Of a stretch of 64,000 bases of DNA, positions 1 to 12,800 are shown in pieces; the stretch's first letter is position 1, and every line of letters begins with the position of its first letter. Position numbers and translations under genes: made by a program. Below the pieces are notes generated by a model. The model was not told where the DNA came from. It made no database searches and worked only from the letters and a program-made list of their open reading frames with translations. The stretch spans positions 1-64,000 of the forward strand of contig JAUCBJ010008029.1 of the NCBI GenBank assembly GCA_032718475.1. Direction: 5' to 3'. The stretch is from Nemertoderma westbladi. Its lineage: Eukaryota; Xenacoelomorpha; Nemertodermatida; Nemertodermatidae.

Positions 1-693
1 ATTGCAGTATTGACTGATTGCAGAATTCTCGATTCAGGAATTGAGTACAGCCTGACAGTACCGGTACAAATGGTACATGCAGATTGGCAGACAGCCCCTA
101 TGTTTTGCAAAATTTGTCAGAAAACCAGCTGATTTATCCTACAGTAATAATAATTTAACGCATGTTAATTTTGGATAAATAAATATATTATAACTACAAT
201 AACAGTTACACTGATGCTGTACGAAGGCCCCAGGCAAATTCTACTTGGAAAATTTTCAAACTTTTTCCAAACAACATGTGTACCAAGTTTGGATAGATTT
301 CATCAAGGATTGGCCGAGTTATTAACGTTTAAAATAAAGCAGTAAAGTACTGAAAAAAAACGCGACAGAACGACAGGTTGATTAATGGTACCACTACGCT
401 AAGGCTCTCTCACTTCGTGGCTCGCCCCACAGTTCAGCATTTAGTAGGACCAGGACAGTACCGTAGGTAGGAGGCCTATCTGCTATCCAGCTATCTGCCC
501 TGCCTATCAACAACGCGCCGGCCTTCAAGGCCTACAGCAGTACTGGCTCCTGCATAAACAGAGACAGACTGACAGAGAGTGGAGAGATCAGACAGGCTGA
601 CAGGGATAGCTGTCTGCTGGTCTGTCTGTAGCTGGATCTGGGATCCTGACAGATCAGTCAGACAGTAGAATCAAGATCAAAAAGAACTGAAGG
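1..693. other. 5' flank of the TSC1-like gene
   Basis: I see no convincing open reading frame or RNA gene here. The segment is AT-rich up to about 360 and then contains short CAGACAG/GTCTGTC-type simple motifs up to the first ATG. It probably includes promoter and 5' UTR of the downstream gene, but no TATA box or initiator stands out and the transcription start cannot be placed from sequence. Confidence 0.4.
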
Positions 694-823
694 ATGTCTT
701 CGCAAAGTGAAAAGTTGCTTGTAGATTTCCTGGAGTCAAATGAACCTCAGTTGGTTAGAGAAATTAAGCGAATGCTTATAGAGAATATTCATTCTGGTTG
801 TACATCAACTGGCAGAGAACCAG
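694..823 (+). CDS. TSC1: TSC1 coding exon 1
   Basis: 130 nt; begins at the ATG and ends at a CAG/GTTAGT donor in phase 1. It encodes the first 43 residues, an amphipathic helix matching the position of the first helix of hamartin. Similarity to vertebrate hamartin is weak here but the length and position fit. Confidence 0.75.
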
Positions 824-3800
824 GTTAGTCCAGTAGGCCTACCGCTTTCGGCTGATCGGTAGTCAGTCTGTCAGTTCAGACAGCAGTTACCGGTACGGTA
901 CTCAGGTACTGTGGTAGTCCGGTATTTCAGTAGTTAGCGCTGTGCTGCCTACCGGCTACCGGACATGCGGACAGCCGGATGCTGGGATATTCGAATGTCC
1001 AGCAGTCCAGTCCATCTCCATGCAGCCATGTCTTGTCCTGTTGTCTCAGTCCAGCAGTCTCAAGCTGTCAAGGCAGCAAGCGCAAGGGTAGGCCTAGCTG
1101 CCTAGCGGCTTGCAGAGTATCAGAGCTTAGACAGTTAGAGTCTCGGCCACGTGTAACGACAGTCCATCCTCAGGAAATATTGTGTTGTAAAGTCTGTAAG
1201 TGTAACGTACCCAGTGTCAGAGTGTACAATGCTGAGATAACTCCCTCTTTGAAATGACTCCCTCCCCCCCCCCCCCCCCCCCCCCCAGTCATCTCCCAGT
1301 CTCATCTCAGCCTAGGCTGAGAACACTCCCCTTACCTTAGGCTGAGATGACTCCCCTTGCCCTTAGGCTGAGTCTGAGATGACTCCCCTAAGTCTGTAAG
1401 TGTTATTTTCGTATAGGCCTATTACAAAAATAAAACTGTAACCTATGTTTATTGAGTTATCGTTTATTGTTTTGGTTAGAAAAGCCCACCACTGTAACCT
1501 GCTCCTTTCCGTTAATTAAGAAATATAGAGAGAAAACTGTGGAGTGTTCTCAGCCTAGGCTGAGAAGACTGAGGAGTCAAATTTGGCGGGAGTTATCTCA
1601 GCCTGTTACACCGGTCTGCCTGTGGGTGCTTGACTTGGTCGATTCGATTATTAATTATTTTATTCTGACTAGGCCTATTAATGAAATACCCGTTTATTTT
1701 AACAGTTGTTGACCCACAATGTTACATATGCGTAATGTCTCCACTTGTCTTTGTATCCAGTCCACATATTATATGAAAATTGTATTTTTATAGGGACAAT
1801 TATCTCCATGATTCTGGAACGATATATTGCTACAAAGTCTCTTAGATTCCTCGACTTGTTGTCTGCGATTAAGTCGCCAATACATTTACAGGTGTTTGAA
1901 AAGCTGACTGAATGTATGAAGGTTAGTGAGTCTCCTTATGCAGGTTGATACCGGTACCTTACAGCAGTACAGCTCTGTAGGATGTATTTACATTAATACG
2001 AATACTTTTCGCTGCGTAGTAGATTATATTTAATGTTAGTTCCAAACCTTTTCTAATTAACTCTATTTATAAATATAGATAGATAATTAAATATATCGTA
2101 AAATTGGTGAAATTTTTCAGAATTTCGACAAAAGTTTCGCTTATGTTTCGTATAATTGTTTTGGTTTCGTTCATCTCAACCTAAGTTACAGTTCGATCGC
2201 TTATTTAACGTTTTATATTCCATTGAATTCTTCTAGACTTCTATCCCGGACAAACAGCTGCAGTTGGAGAGGAAACGGATGGCTCTACAAGTTCTGGGCC
2301 AATTAGTTTACAAACAACCGCCCTGGATCTCCGACATCATAAAGAATCCATGTTTCCTCGCTCTTATAAAGCAGTTAAAGGAAGGTTGGTAAATCGCGAA
2401 TTCATATTGTTTGTTTTCCTCTGATAATTTAGTTTTAAAATATTTAAATAACAATAAAAATAAAATTGGAAATAACAATATGAAAATGTAAATTTTTAAC
2501 AATTAGAAATGTAAACATTTAATAAAGTTGATGTCCCCGCGTTATAATTCTATACTAATTAGGTAAATCTACTCGGTAAGTTTTCTAGAACGATAGTCTC
2601 CAGTTCCATCTGTTTCTTTTGTAGTCGACGATTGTGTGTTTATGGTTTGCGGCGTACTGGTTCTCGCCTCCTTGTTACCTATCGTCCCCGCCCTCAAGCC
2701 CTCCCAACTCGTCGATATATACGAGGTATTCGCAAGGCTAGTCCGCTGGGACTCCCATCCGAAACACCGCCCTTCTACCGTATCCGACGTCCTACTGCTG
2801 CACGTACAGGCGAGTTGCTTAGGGGATTTAGAGTTGAAACAGAGACCTATTTTTCTTAATCCCGGTGAACCGGAGCCCTACCCAGGGAATTATTTGGAAA
2901 AATACCGGAGACCAGAGCCGGAGATCAGAGACTTGGCTTATTTTTCTACTTACAATCTGATTACTCCCCTATAGCACAAACAGGTACCGGCCTTAGAACT
3001 ATTTTTCTATGGTTCAATTACAGTAAAGTAAATCCAACCCATTTCAACCCTTACTTACTTACCCATTGGAAGGAAATAAGCGCACGTACAGTTTGGGGGG
3101 CTTAATTAATATTAATTTGGTTATTTGTTTATTAATCCGTTTTTATTTGTTATTGTTAATAATATGTTACATTAATTTTGTTTTGCGCCATAGGTACCGG
3201 TACTTTGTTAATTAAAGGCACTTATTTTACAATTGTTCAAATCATATATTTTAATATATATACTATAAACTTAGTCATTTACGAATACTTAGTGCACATG
3301 TATAGTTCTCTACTCGCCCCATTTACTAGCCTCTTTACGCTCGTGCTCTTCATTTGGTCATCATATTATCTATCCTATAACAAGTTGAATGGAGATCAGC
3401 CCTTTCTTTCACTTTTAAACATTATGGGTGCTCAAATTAAGCGCCCTTATCCTTAAATAAGAACGACCTTTAGGTGCTAATTTAACTTAAAATTAAACGC
3501 ACCTTAAATTAATTAAATAGAAGATTATCGGTACATTTATTATAAATAGAAATAGTGTAAAAGTGAATATGTAATTGTGTGGGGCGAGACACGTATGGCG
3601 AGCCATCAGCGAACTGATATAATTATACTATGGCCGTTTTTCAAAAGCCTGTGTGTGTGTGTGTCAGTGTGTGTGTCGGAAGCCATAAATGTCGGAAGCC
3701 ATAATCGAAGTTAATATCTTCAGCTAAATTGTATGGTTGAGTCATTTTGAACGGTCTCTCCATGGGAATTAATGTTTAGCACCATACGATTAAAGTTATT

Positions 3801-6800
3801 TTGCACAGAAATTAGATATCTGGAATCCATGTACCCCATTCCATTATAGTTTTTTATTTTTTCAAGTGATTTGCGTTAATAAATGTATTTTTAATTGATT
3901 TAAACATAATTAACATTGTAAATTCATACGCTGATTCCATTCTCCCCCCCCATAGAGCCTAAGGAATGGCAAGGGCAGCCGTGCCCAATAATATTTCTTG
4001 AAGTTTTACAGTTGGCAAGCTAAAGTCATTGGCCAAGCCAGTGCCTAGGCTAGTACACAAGGACATAGTAGTCCAGTAGAAGGAATAGTGCTCCTTCAAT
4101 ACATCTCAACAGACATGCGTGCTCCATAACATAACATATATTCTTGATTTCCATCATCTCTCACCACAATAATTATTAGTAATTGTAAATGTAGTAAATG
4201 TAGTAATTAATATCATATTCGGTTTGTCTTTCCGTTATCTGGTTATTCAGTTATTGCATTATTAATAAATAAATGTTTTAAAATATATCTTACGAAATAT
4301 GGTTAATAATTAAAACTTGTCGCTAACATTCTCGCTATGGGGGTTTTAAGGAGTGCTGATTACATTTCTGATGTCAGTTTTCACGTTTACATAAATCTAG
4401 TCTGTCTGTCTGTCGGTCATTCTGTCAGTCAGTCTGTCAAAACATAAAAGAGAATTCAAATTAACATTCTCGCTATGGGGGTTTTAAGGGGTGCTGATTT
4501 CATTTCTGATGTCAGTTTTCAGGTTTACATAAATCTAGTCTGTCTGTTTGTCAGTCTGTCTGTTTGTCGGTCTCTCTGTCAGTCAGTCAGTCTGTCAAAA
4601 CTTAAAAAAGAATACTAACTAACATTCTCGTTAGGGGGGTTTTAATGGGTGCTAATTTTATTCCAGATGTCAGTTTTCACGTTTAAAAAAATCTAGTCTG
4701 TCTGGCTGTCGGTCTTTCTGTCAGTCAGTCTGTTAAAACTTAAGAAAGTATACTAACTAACCAACATTCTTGCTATGGGGGTTTTAAGAGTTGCTGATTT
4801 CATTTCTGATGTCAGTTTACACGTTTACATAAATCTAGTCTGTCTGTCTGTCGGTCTCTCTGTCAGTCTGAACTACTGTACTGTGGTTGGCATTACGCCA
4901 TATACCTAACACTAATAATACAGTCTACAATACAGCCTATCTACAGTACAGAATGGATTTTTTGCCACGAAGAGCAATAAATGTCATTAAAACCCATTAA
5001 GTCCTAAGGTCTACATTTGTAGACCCATGCAATATGGTGCTCTCAATTAAAAGCTGTACCAATTTATTTAGTATTTTCACTATAAATCAGACTTAGAGGC
5101 ATGGGAGTACTATTTAAAGTAAATTTTAGCCCTCATGTTCGCAATACTAACATCTGACAAAAGCTCAATTTTAGTGAATTTATGCAAAAAGAGTACGAGT
5201 CAATTCAACTCTAATTTTAGGACGAAAGTTGCTTCATGTGACTTGGAGATGCAAATATTATCATCCCTGATAATTTCTGAACATATAAATGAATTATGAA
5301 GCTTCCAACAACATGTAATTAGAATTCGTGATGTCCTGAATGAGCAAGTCTACAAATGTAGACCTTAGGACTTAAGGGGTACAAATATCACTGAAATTAC
5401 TGTAGTACAGTATATACTGTAATTTCAGAAGACATTTCATACAGGAATATGGATACAGGATACAGGGGCTCATAATTTCACCTGACATAGAGTAGGTACT
5501 GTACAGTCGGGCACTTTGTCAATATTGACATGTTGCCAATATTGACATGTTCCATGTCAAAATTGACATGATGTCAATATTTTGCCAATATTGACATGTT
5601 CCATGTCAAAATTGACATGATGTCAATATTGACATGTTTTGATCATAAATTTTTTAAATATTGTGATTTGAAAAGTAGAAAATGTTTTTTTGTAAAGAGA
5701 ATATCTATTTTAATTAAAATATTGTTGAATCCAACCAATGTATATTGTTGTTTGTAATAATTTTCATGATATGTTTTATTGCATGTCAATATTGACATCT
5801 AATGTCAATATTGACATGAACGCTGGGTTCTTATGTTCATTTCAAACCCACCAAATCTATTTAGAGGCCTTCAAGCAGTCAAGTAGCATCACAAATACTG
5901 AAACGAACTGTCAAAACGCTTTAGTTAGAGACATTCTTGCTGCATTTTAAATACTGAAAAGAGCTTTTGAAACTATTCAGGCCTTCGCGCAGCATGTTAA
6001 ATACTTGAAAAGAGCCACTAAAACTGTTCAGAGTCCTTTGTGCAGCATGATAAATGCTGAAAAGTGCTGTTGAAATTGTTCAGAGGGTATCATGTATCAT
6101 GAGAAAAACTGAAAAGAACTGATAAAACTGCCCAGGGGCCTTCGCACAGTTTGAAAAATACATAAAAGATCTCTCAAAGCTGCTCAGAGACCTTTGTGCA
6201 GCATGATAAACGCTGAAAAAAGATTTTGAAATGAAACTATTCAGAGCTTTGTGCAGCATGATAAATGCTGAAAAGAGCTGTTGAAACTGTTCAGAGGTCT
6301 TCGAGCAGCTTGAGAAAGACTGAAAATAAGTTTTGAAACTTTCAGGCCTTCGCACAGAAGGTGAAATACTGAAAAGAGTTGATAAAACTGTTCACAGAGT
6401 TATTCATGCAGCATGATAAATGCTGAAAATAAACAGTTGAAATTGTTCAGATGGCTTTGTGCAACATGAGAAAAGCTGAAAATTGCTGTTGAAAGTTATA
6501 AAACTGTTCAAAGTCCTTCATGCAGTATAAATGCTAAAAAATAACATTTGAAGTTGTTCAGAGGGCTTTGTGCAATATGAGAATGCTGAAAATAGCTGTT
6601 GAAACTGTTCAGATGCCTTCGTGCAGCATGATAAATGCTGAAAAGGGCTGTTGAAACTGCTAAAAGGCCTTCATGCAGCATGATGCATGTGTCTGCACCA
6701 CTGTCTGCACCAGTGTCTGCACCACTGTCTGCACCAGTGTCTGCACCACTGTCTGCACCAGGTGTCTGCACCACTGTCTGCACCAGTGTCCGCACCACTG

Positions 6801-9800
6801 TCTGCACCAGTGTCTCCACCACTGTCTGCACCACTGTCTACACCAATGTCTGCACCCGTGTCTGCACCACTGTCTGCACCAGTGTCTGCACCAGGTGTCT
6901 GCATCACTGTCTGAATCACTGTCTGCACCACTGTCTGCACCACTGTCTGCACCAGGTGTCTGCACCACTGTCTCCACCAGTGTCCGCACCACTGTCTGCA
7001 CCAGTGTCTGCACCACTGTCTGCACCAGTGTCTGCACCAGTGTCTGCACCACTGTCTGCACCAAAGTCTGCACCAGTGTTTGCACCACTGTCTGCACCAG
7101 GTGTCTGCACCATTGTCTGCACCAGTGTCTGCACCAGTGTCTGCACCACTGTCTGCACCAGTGTCTGCACCACTGTCTGCACCACTGTCTGCACCAGGTG
7201 TCTGCACCACTGTCTGCACCAGTGTCTGCACCACTGTCTGCACATATTTTTGCACAAAATAAGTGTATTTTTGTACCCTTGAAGTCCTAACGTCTACATT
7301 TGTAGACCCTATGTAAAATCTATCTTCCCATATATGTACGTTAACCAAAGTTTGGAATTATCTTAATAGGTCCACTTTATGCTCACAATAAAAATTTGAA
7401 GAAATTTCATTGAAGCATTCATGGTCCGGGACTTGCTGGGTTTTAATACTATCCACCAGTATACCTACTCCAAGAGCCTTCCAATAAAACATGTATTCCA
7501 GCATGACGTCCACTGCACGTCTTCGTGCTGTCCATGGTGACGTGCAGTGGACGTCATAGGCTCTAAGGGGTTAAGCAACACGGTCCCTACTTCGCCCTGT
7601 CGACACCCCAGCCATTTTTCACCAATCCTTTTTTAGAGTTTTTTTAATTTTTTTGGTATTGGTGAAAGTTCTACAACATTAGTAGATATGTTTTTTATGA
7701 TAGCTAGTGTTTTTTTGCTAGCTAGTATTTTTTGAAATTATAAAAAATGTGAAAGTCCATGATATTTCAGGTTAAACTGTTGAAGAATATATTAATGACC
7801 AAAAAATAATTTCCAAAAATTACTAGCTAGTAAAAAATACTAGCTATATACCATAAAAAATCTACTAAGGTTCTAGAACATTCACTAATATAAAAAAGCA
7901 CTCAAAATCACAAAAAAATACTGGTTAAAAAACTCATTCGGGACCCTTTTGCTTAAGGAGTCAAAATTGTAGAACAAATTCCCGAAATTCGCGACGTTTG
8001 CGAAATTCGCGAAGAATCCGTCAGTTCCTGTGCCCTAATGGTTTCGTGACGAAACAATCAAATATTACACACTTAACACACACGAACTAATTTAATGTGT
8101 GTATTAGTATGCCTGAATCATTAAATAGAAATTAAATTAATGAACGCTATTTCAACATGAAATCTACGGAATCAATACACAACACACGCACACTACTGAA
8201 TTTAAAAATTTATATAGATTGCAACTTATATTTGGCTACCTTTTAGGCCTAATGGGTGACTAATTTAATTATTCACCCCTATATATTTGTAGCCTTTTTA
8301 ATTTGTGCCTTTATTTGAATCAAACATTAAACTAAAATATATGTCACAATATTGGTCTGTCGGTAGCTGGTCAATGAATCTCTCATAAATTTGTTAATTA
8401 GTCGCTGCTCAGTCATTGAACATTTGAACACGTGCTGCTCGAAGACCCCACAACGTGTTGAAGTGGTGTATGAAAAATAGTTAAAAATTAAAGAAATAAT
8501 TAATTGTAAAAAATTTGTGAAAAATTATCTTCATTTCACATTTTGTGTTGTAGAGGATCTATTTTTAAATATAATAAGATCTATTTTTAAATATCTATTT
8601 CTGTCAAATCACTGATCTCTGGGTAAAATGTCTTTTCAATACCCGGGAACCAGAGACCTATCCGGAGACCAAAAAACTGCCCGGAGAATCCAGAGAGCAG
8701 AGATCAGTGACAAGTCTCTGTTTCAACTCTAGGGGATATATACTTTAGGGTCGGTCGCAAGCGATGAAATAAACTTACTGTATTTACCAACATAAAAACG
8801 TGACGTACTATATCGAGTGATCCACGATATTTCCGTTTGGTTACATCAACTGTTCCGACCGGAAGTAACGTACTATTTCGAGTGAACCATGATGTTTCGG
8901 TTTGGTTTACATCAGCTCTTCCGGTCGGAAGTGATGTCATCTCTTCCGACCGGAAGTGACGTACTATATCGAGTAAACCACGATATTACCGTTTGGTTAC
9001 ATCAACTCTTCCGACCGGAAGTGGCTTACTATATCGAGTAAACTACGATATTTCCGTTTGGTTACATCAGCTCTTCCGACCGGAAGTGATGTCAGCTCTT
9101 CCGACCGGAAGTGACGTACTATAACGAGTGAACCACGATATTTCCGTTTGGTTACATCAACTCTTCCGACCGGAACTGACGTACTATATCGAGTGAACCA
9201 CGATGTTTCAGTTTGGTTACATCAGCTCTCTTCCGACCGGAAGTGACGTCAGCTCTTCCGACCGGAAGTGACGTACTATATCGAGTGAACCACGATGTTT
9301 CCGTTTGGTTACATCAACTCTTCCGACCGGAAGTGACGTACTATATCGAGTGATCCACGATATTTCCGTTTGGTTACATCAACTGTTCCGACCGGAAGTA
9401 ACGTACTATTTCGAGTGAACCATGATGTTTCGGTTTGGTTTACATCAGCTCTTCCGGTCGGAAGTGATGTCATCTCTTCCGACCGGAAGTGACGTACTAT
9501 ATCGAGTAAACCACGATATTACCGTTTGGTTACATCAACTCTTCCGACCGGAAATGGCTTACTATATCGAGTAAACTACGATATTTCCGTTTGGTTACAT
9601 CAGCTCTTCCGACCGGAAGTGATGTCAGCTCTTCCGACCGGAAGTGACGTACTATAACGAGTGAACCACGATATTTCCGTTTGGTTACATCAACTCTTCC
9701 GACCGGAACTGACGTACTATATCGAGTGAACCACGATGTTTCAGTTTGGTTACATCAGCTCTCTTCCGACCGGAAGTGACGTCAGCTCTTCCGACCGGAA

Positions 9801-12800
9801 GTGACGTACTATATCGAGTGAACCACGATATTTCCGTTTGGTTACTTCAGCTCTCTTCCGACCGGAAGTGACGTCAGCTCTTCCGACCGGAAGTGACGTC
9901 AGCTCTTCCGACCGGAAGTGACGTACTATATCGAGTGAACCACGATGTTTCCGTTTGGTTACATCAGCTCTCTTCCGACCGGAAGTGACGTCAGCTCTTC
10001 CGACCGGAAGTGACGTACTATAACGAGTGAACCACGATATTTCCGTTTGGTTACATCAACTCTTCCGACCGGAAGTGACATACTATATCGAATGAACCAC
10101 GATATTTCCGTTTGGTTACATCAACTCTTCCGACCGGAAGTGACGTACTATATCGAGTGAACCACGATGTTTCCGTTTGGTTACATCAACTCTTCCGACC
10201 GGAAGTGACGTACTATATCGAGTGAACCACGATGTTTCCGTTTGGTTACATCAACTCTTCCGACCGGAAGTGACGTACTATATCGAGTGAACCACGATGT
10301 TTCCGTTTGGTTACATCAACTCTTCCGACCGGAAGTGACGTACTATATCGAGTGAACCACGATGTTTCCGTTTGGTTACATCAACTCTTCCGACCGGAAG
10401 TGACGTACTATATCGAGTGAACCACGATGTTTCCATTTGGTTACATCAACTCTTCCGACCGGAAGTGACGTACTATATCGAGTGAACCGCGATGTTTCCG
10501 TTTGGTTACATCAACTCTTCCGACCGGAAGTGACGTACTATATCGAGTAAACCACGATGTTTCTGTTTGGTTACATCAACTCTTCCGATCGGAAGTGACG
10601 TACTATATCGAGTGAACCACGATGTTTCCATTTGGTTACATAAACTCTTCCGACCGGAAGTGACGTACTATATCGAGTGAACCACGATGTTTCCGTTTGG
10701 TTACATCAACTCTCTTCCGACCGGAAGTGACGTACTATATCGAGTGAACCACGATGTTTCCATTTGGTTACATAAACTCTTCCGACCGGAAGTGACGTAC
10801 TATATCGAGTGAACCACGATGTTTCCGTTTGGGTACATAAACTCTTCCGCTTGTACCTTTCAGATCTCGGCGTTCTGTTTATTTAGTCGTCTCTACGGCA
10901 TGTATCCATGCAACATGCTGGCGTTGCTACGTAGAGATTACACCCTGGCGGCCTCCTACGACCATTCTAGACGAACCGAGATGGCATACCAGTTCGCCAA
11001 GTCAATAAAACCCATGTTGGAGAGATGCCGGTTGCATCCAAAACTAATAGGTGGGTTAAAGGAGACAAGAGGCGCATAAAACTGTTCATTTTCAATGTAA
11101 TAGGACATCTTAGTATGGCATTTTTTTAATGATCACATTTTGATTTAGAAATACGTTGAAAATATAAAATAAGTACTTTTTATTATTAATTCGAGCTACG
11201 AAATAGTGAAGTGAAAGTTTCTTCAAATAGTGCGACTCTCAAATTGTTGACTTGAAATTTTACCTTTTCTATAGTTGTAATTTTCTGGAAATAGTATTGA
11301 AATTAATAATATTAGAATTAAAGGAGACAATATTAACAATACTGCAGCTGCATCATAATGTATACAATTATTATTAAAGGTAGGACTGCAAATGAGTAAA
11401 TAAGAGTGACAAATTTCTATAATAATAATATTTGCTTATCTGGTCCCACCTGGTCATCAATGCCGACATTGTTAAGCTGTACCGGTCCGGTCGGTACCCA
11501 AAGAAAATTCTAACAAACCAAATATCAAATAAATTGTATAATAGGAGTTCAAACTAACACAAACTAACCTTACAAATTGCATTGAATTCACATCTCCCGT
11601 ACGTCGTGGGTTCGATCCTCATGGGCCATAGGATAGTTTTCGTTTCGGCACGAATGCTTTAAAGGGACCAGCCAGGGCGCATCTCTACCTTGCATCCTTA
11701 AGTGGTAGCTAAATGAGTACTATAGTTTCTTCTGGGGAGTAAAGTTCTGGGGGGACCGCACTGTAAATAAGTTGTCTGCGTAATCCCTGGCCTAGCATCC
11801 GAAGAAAGTTTACTTTTTTTACATTTTACAATATAAAGTCAGTGCTTGTTTTAGAGGTCTCCTCAGAGGTCTTTAAAGGTCTTTCTGCTCTACACAAAAG
11901 AGCAATTCAAATATCCCTCCATTTACTTATACAGTACCGCTTTCAAATAACGTCGTATTGGTTCCTAATAGGATCCTATTAGGATCCAAGTCACTGATTC
12001 ACTACTATTGGAGTTAGGATTTAATTGGAAATGAAATTTAGCCCAAATTCCAGACTTGGAGGCACTTAGGATTTGACTTGGATTTCATTAGGAATTTACT
12101 TGGAAATCGGCGCTTACTTTGATGTCTGAAGGTGGACTGACTCAGACTATGCTTGTGCTGGTCTACTTCTTCTCTATCCTGTCAATCATTAAGTTGTATA
12201 GAATGGACTAGACTCAGCCTAAAGTTTGCGTAGTGTTCAGTTCATTACATTGAGGTATGGATATCGATGGAAAATTACACTCCTCCTACTGTACCTTGTA
12301 TTGCCAGCCTCTGACGTAAATAATAATTATTTGAAATATAAACTCTAATAGATGAAATCCACACACACATCCGCACATAGTTAACGTGTCCGTGGGCTGG
12401 TGGGCTCTGGAATAATTTAAAATCGTATTGAACTTACAAATAAATTTAGGATCACACACTGTATGGGGCCGTCCAAGTATGACGTCTGCACTTTTCCCCA
12501 AAATGTTGACCCCCTCCCTCCCCTAAATCAGATGTCATCAGATAGGCGTTGACCCCCCCCTCCCCCCCTAAATCAGATTTAAAAAAAAATTTTGTAATAA
12601 ACTATTATATTACCACAGTACCGCAGTACCCCAGTAGCACGCGTCCGAATCACTGAAACATGGTGACTGGTAACTGAAACAGTAGGTCGTGCTACGGGCC
12701 TTCGGGGGCTTCGAACAATTAAAATAGGCAAGCTATTTACTCTTCTGCTATATCTCTTCTAGCACCTATAAATGAACATGCTGACGTCAGATTTTGGCTG

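Noticed and set aside
979-1257. 92-codon open frame in TSC1 intron 1
   Set aside because: Composition follows local simple repeats; no family match and located between in-phase exons.
6508-7348. Cys/His- and Gln/Thr-repeat open frames on both strands
   Set aside because: Frames of the 12-bp minisatellite; open because the unit is a multiple of three without stops.
10819-11079. A separate ORF starting at 10819
   Set aside because: Its first 15 codons are minisatellite and its last ones are intronic; the real exon is 10864-11050.
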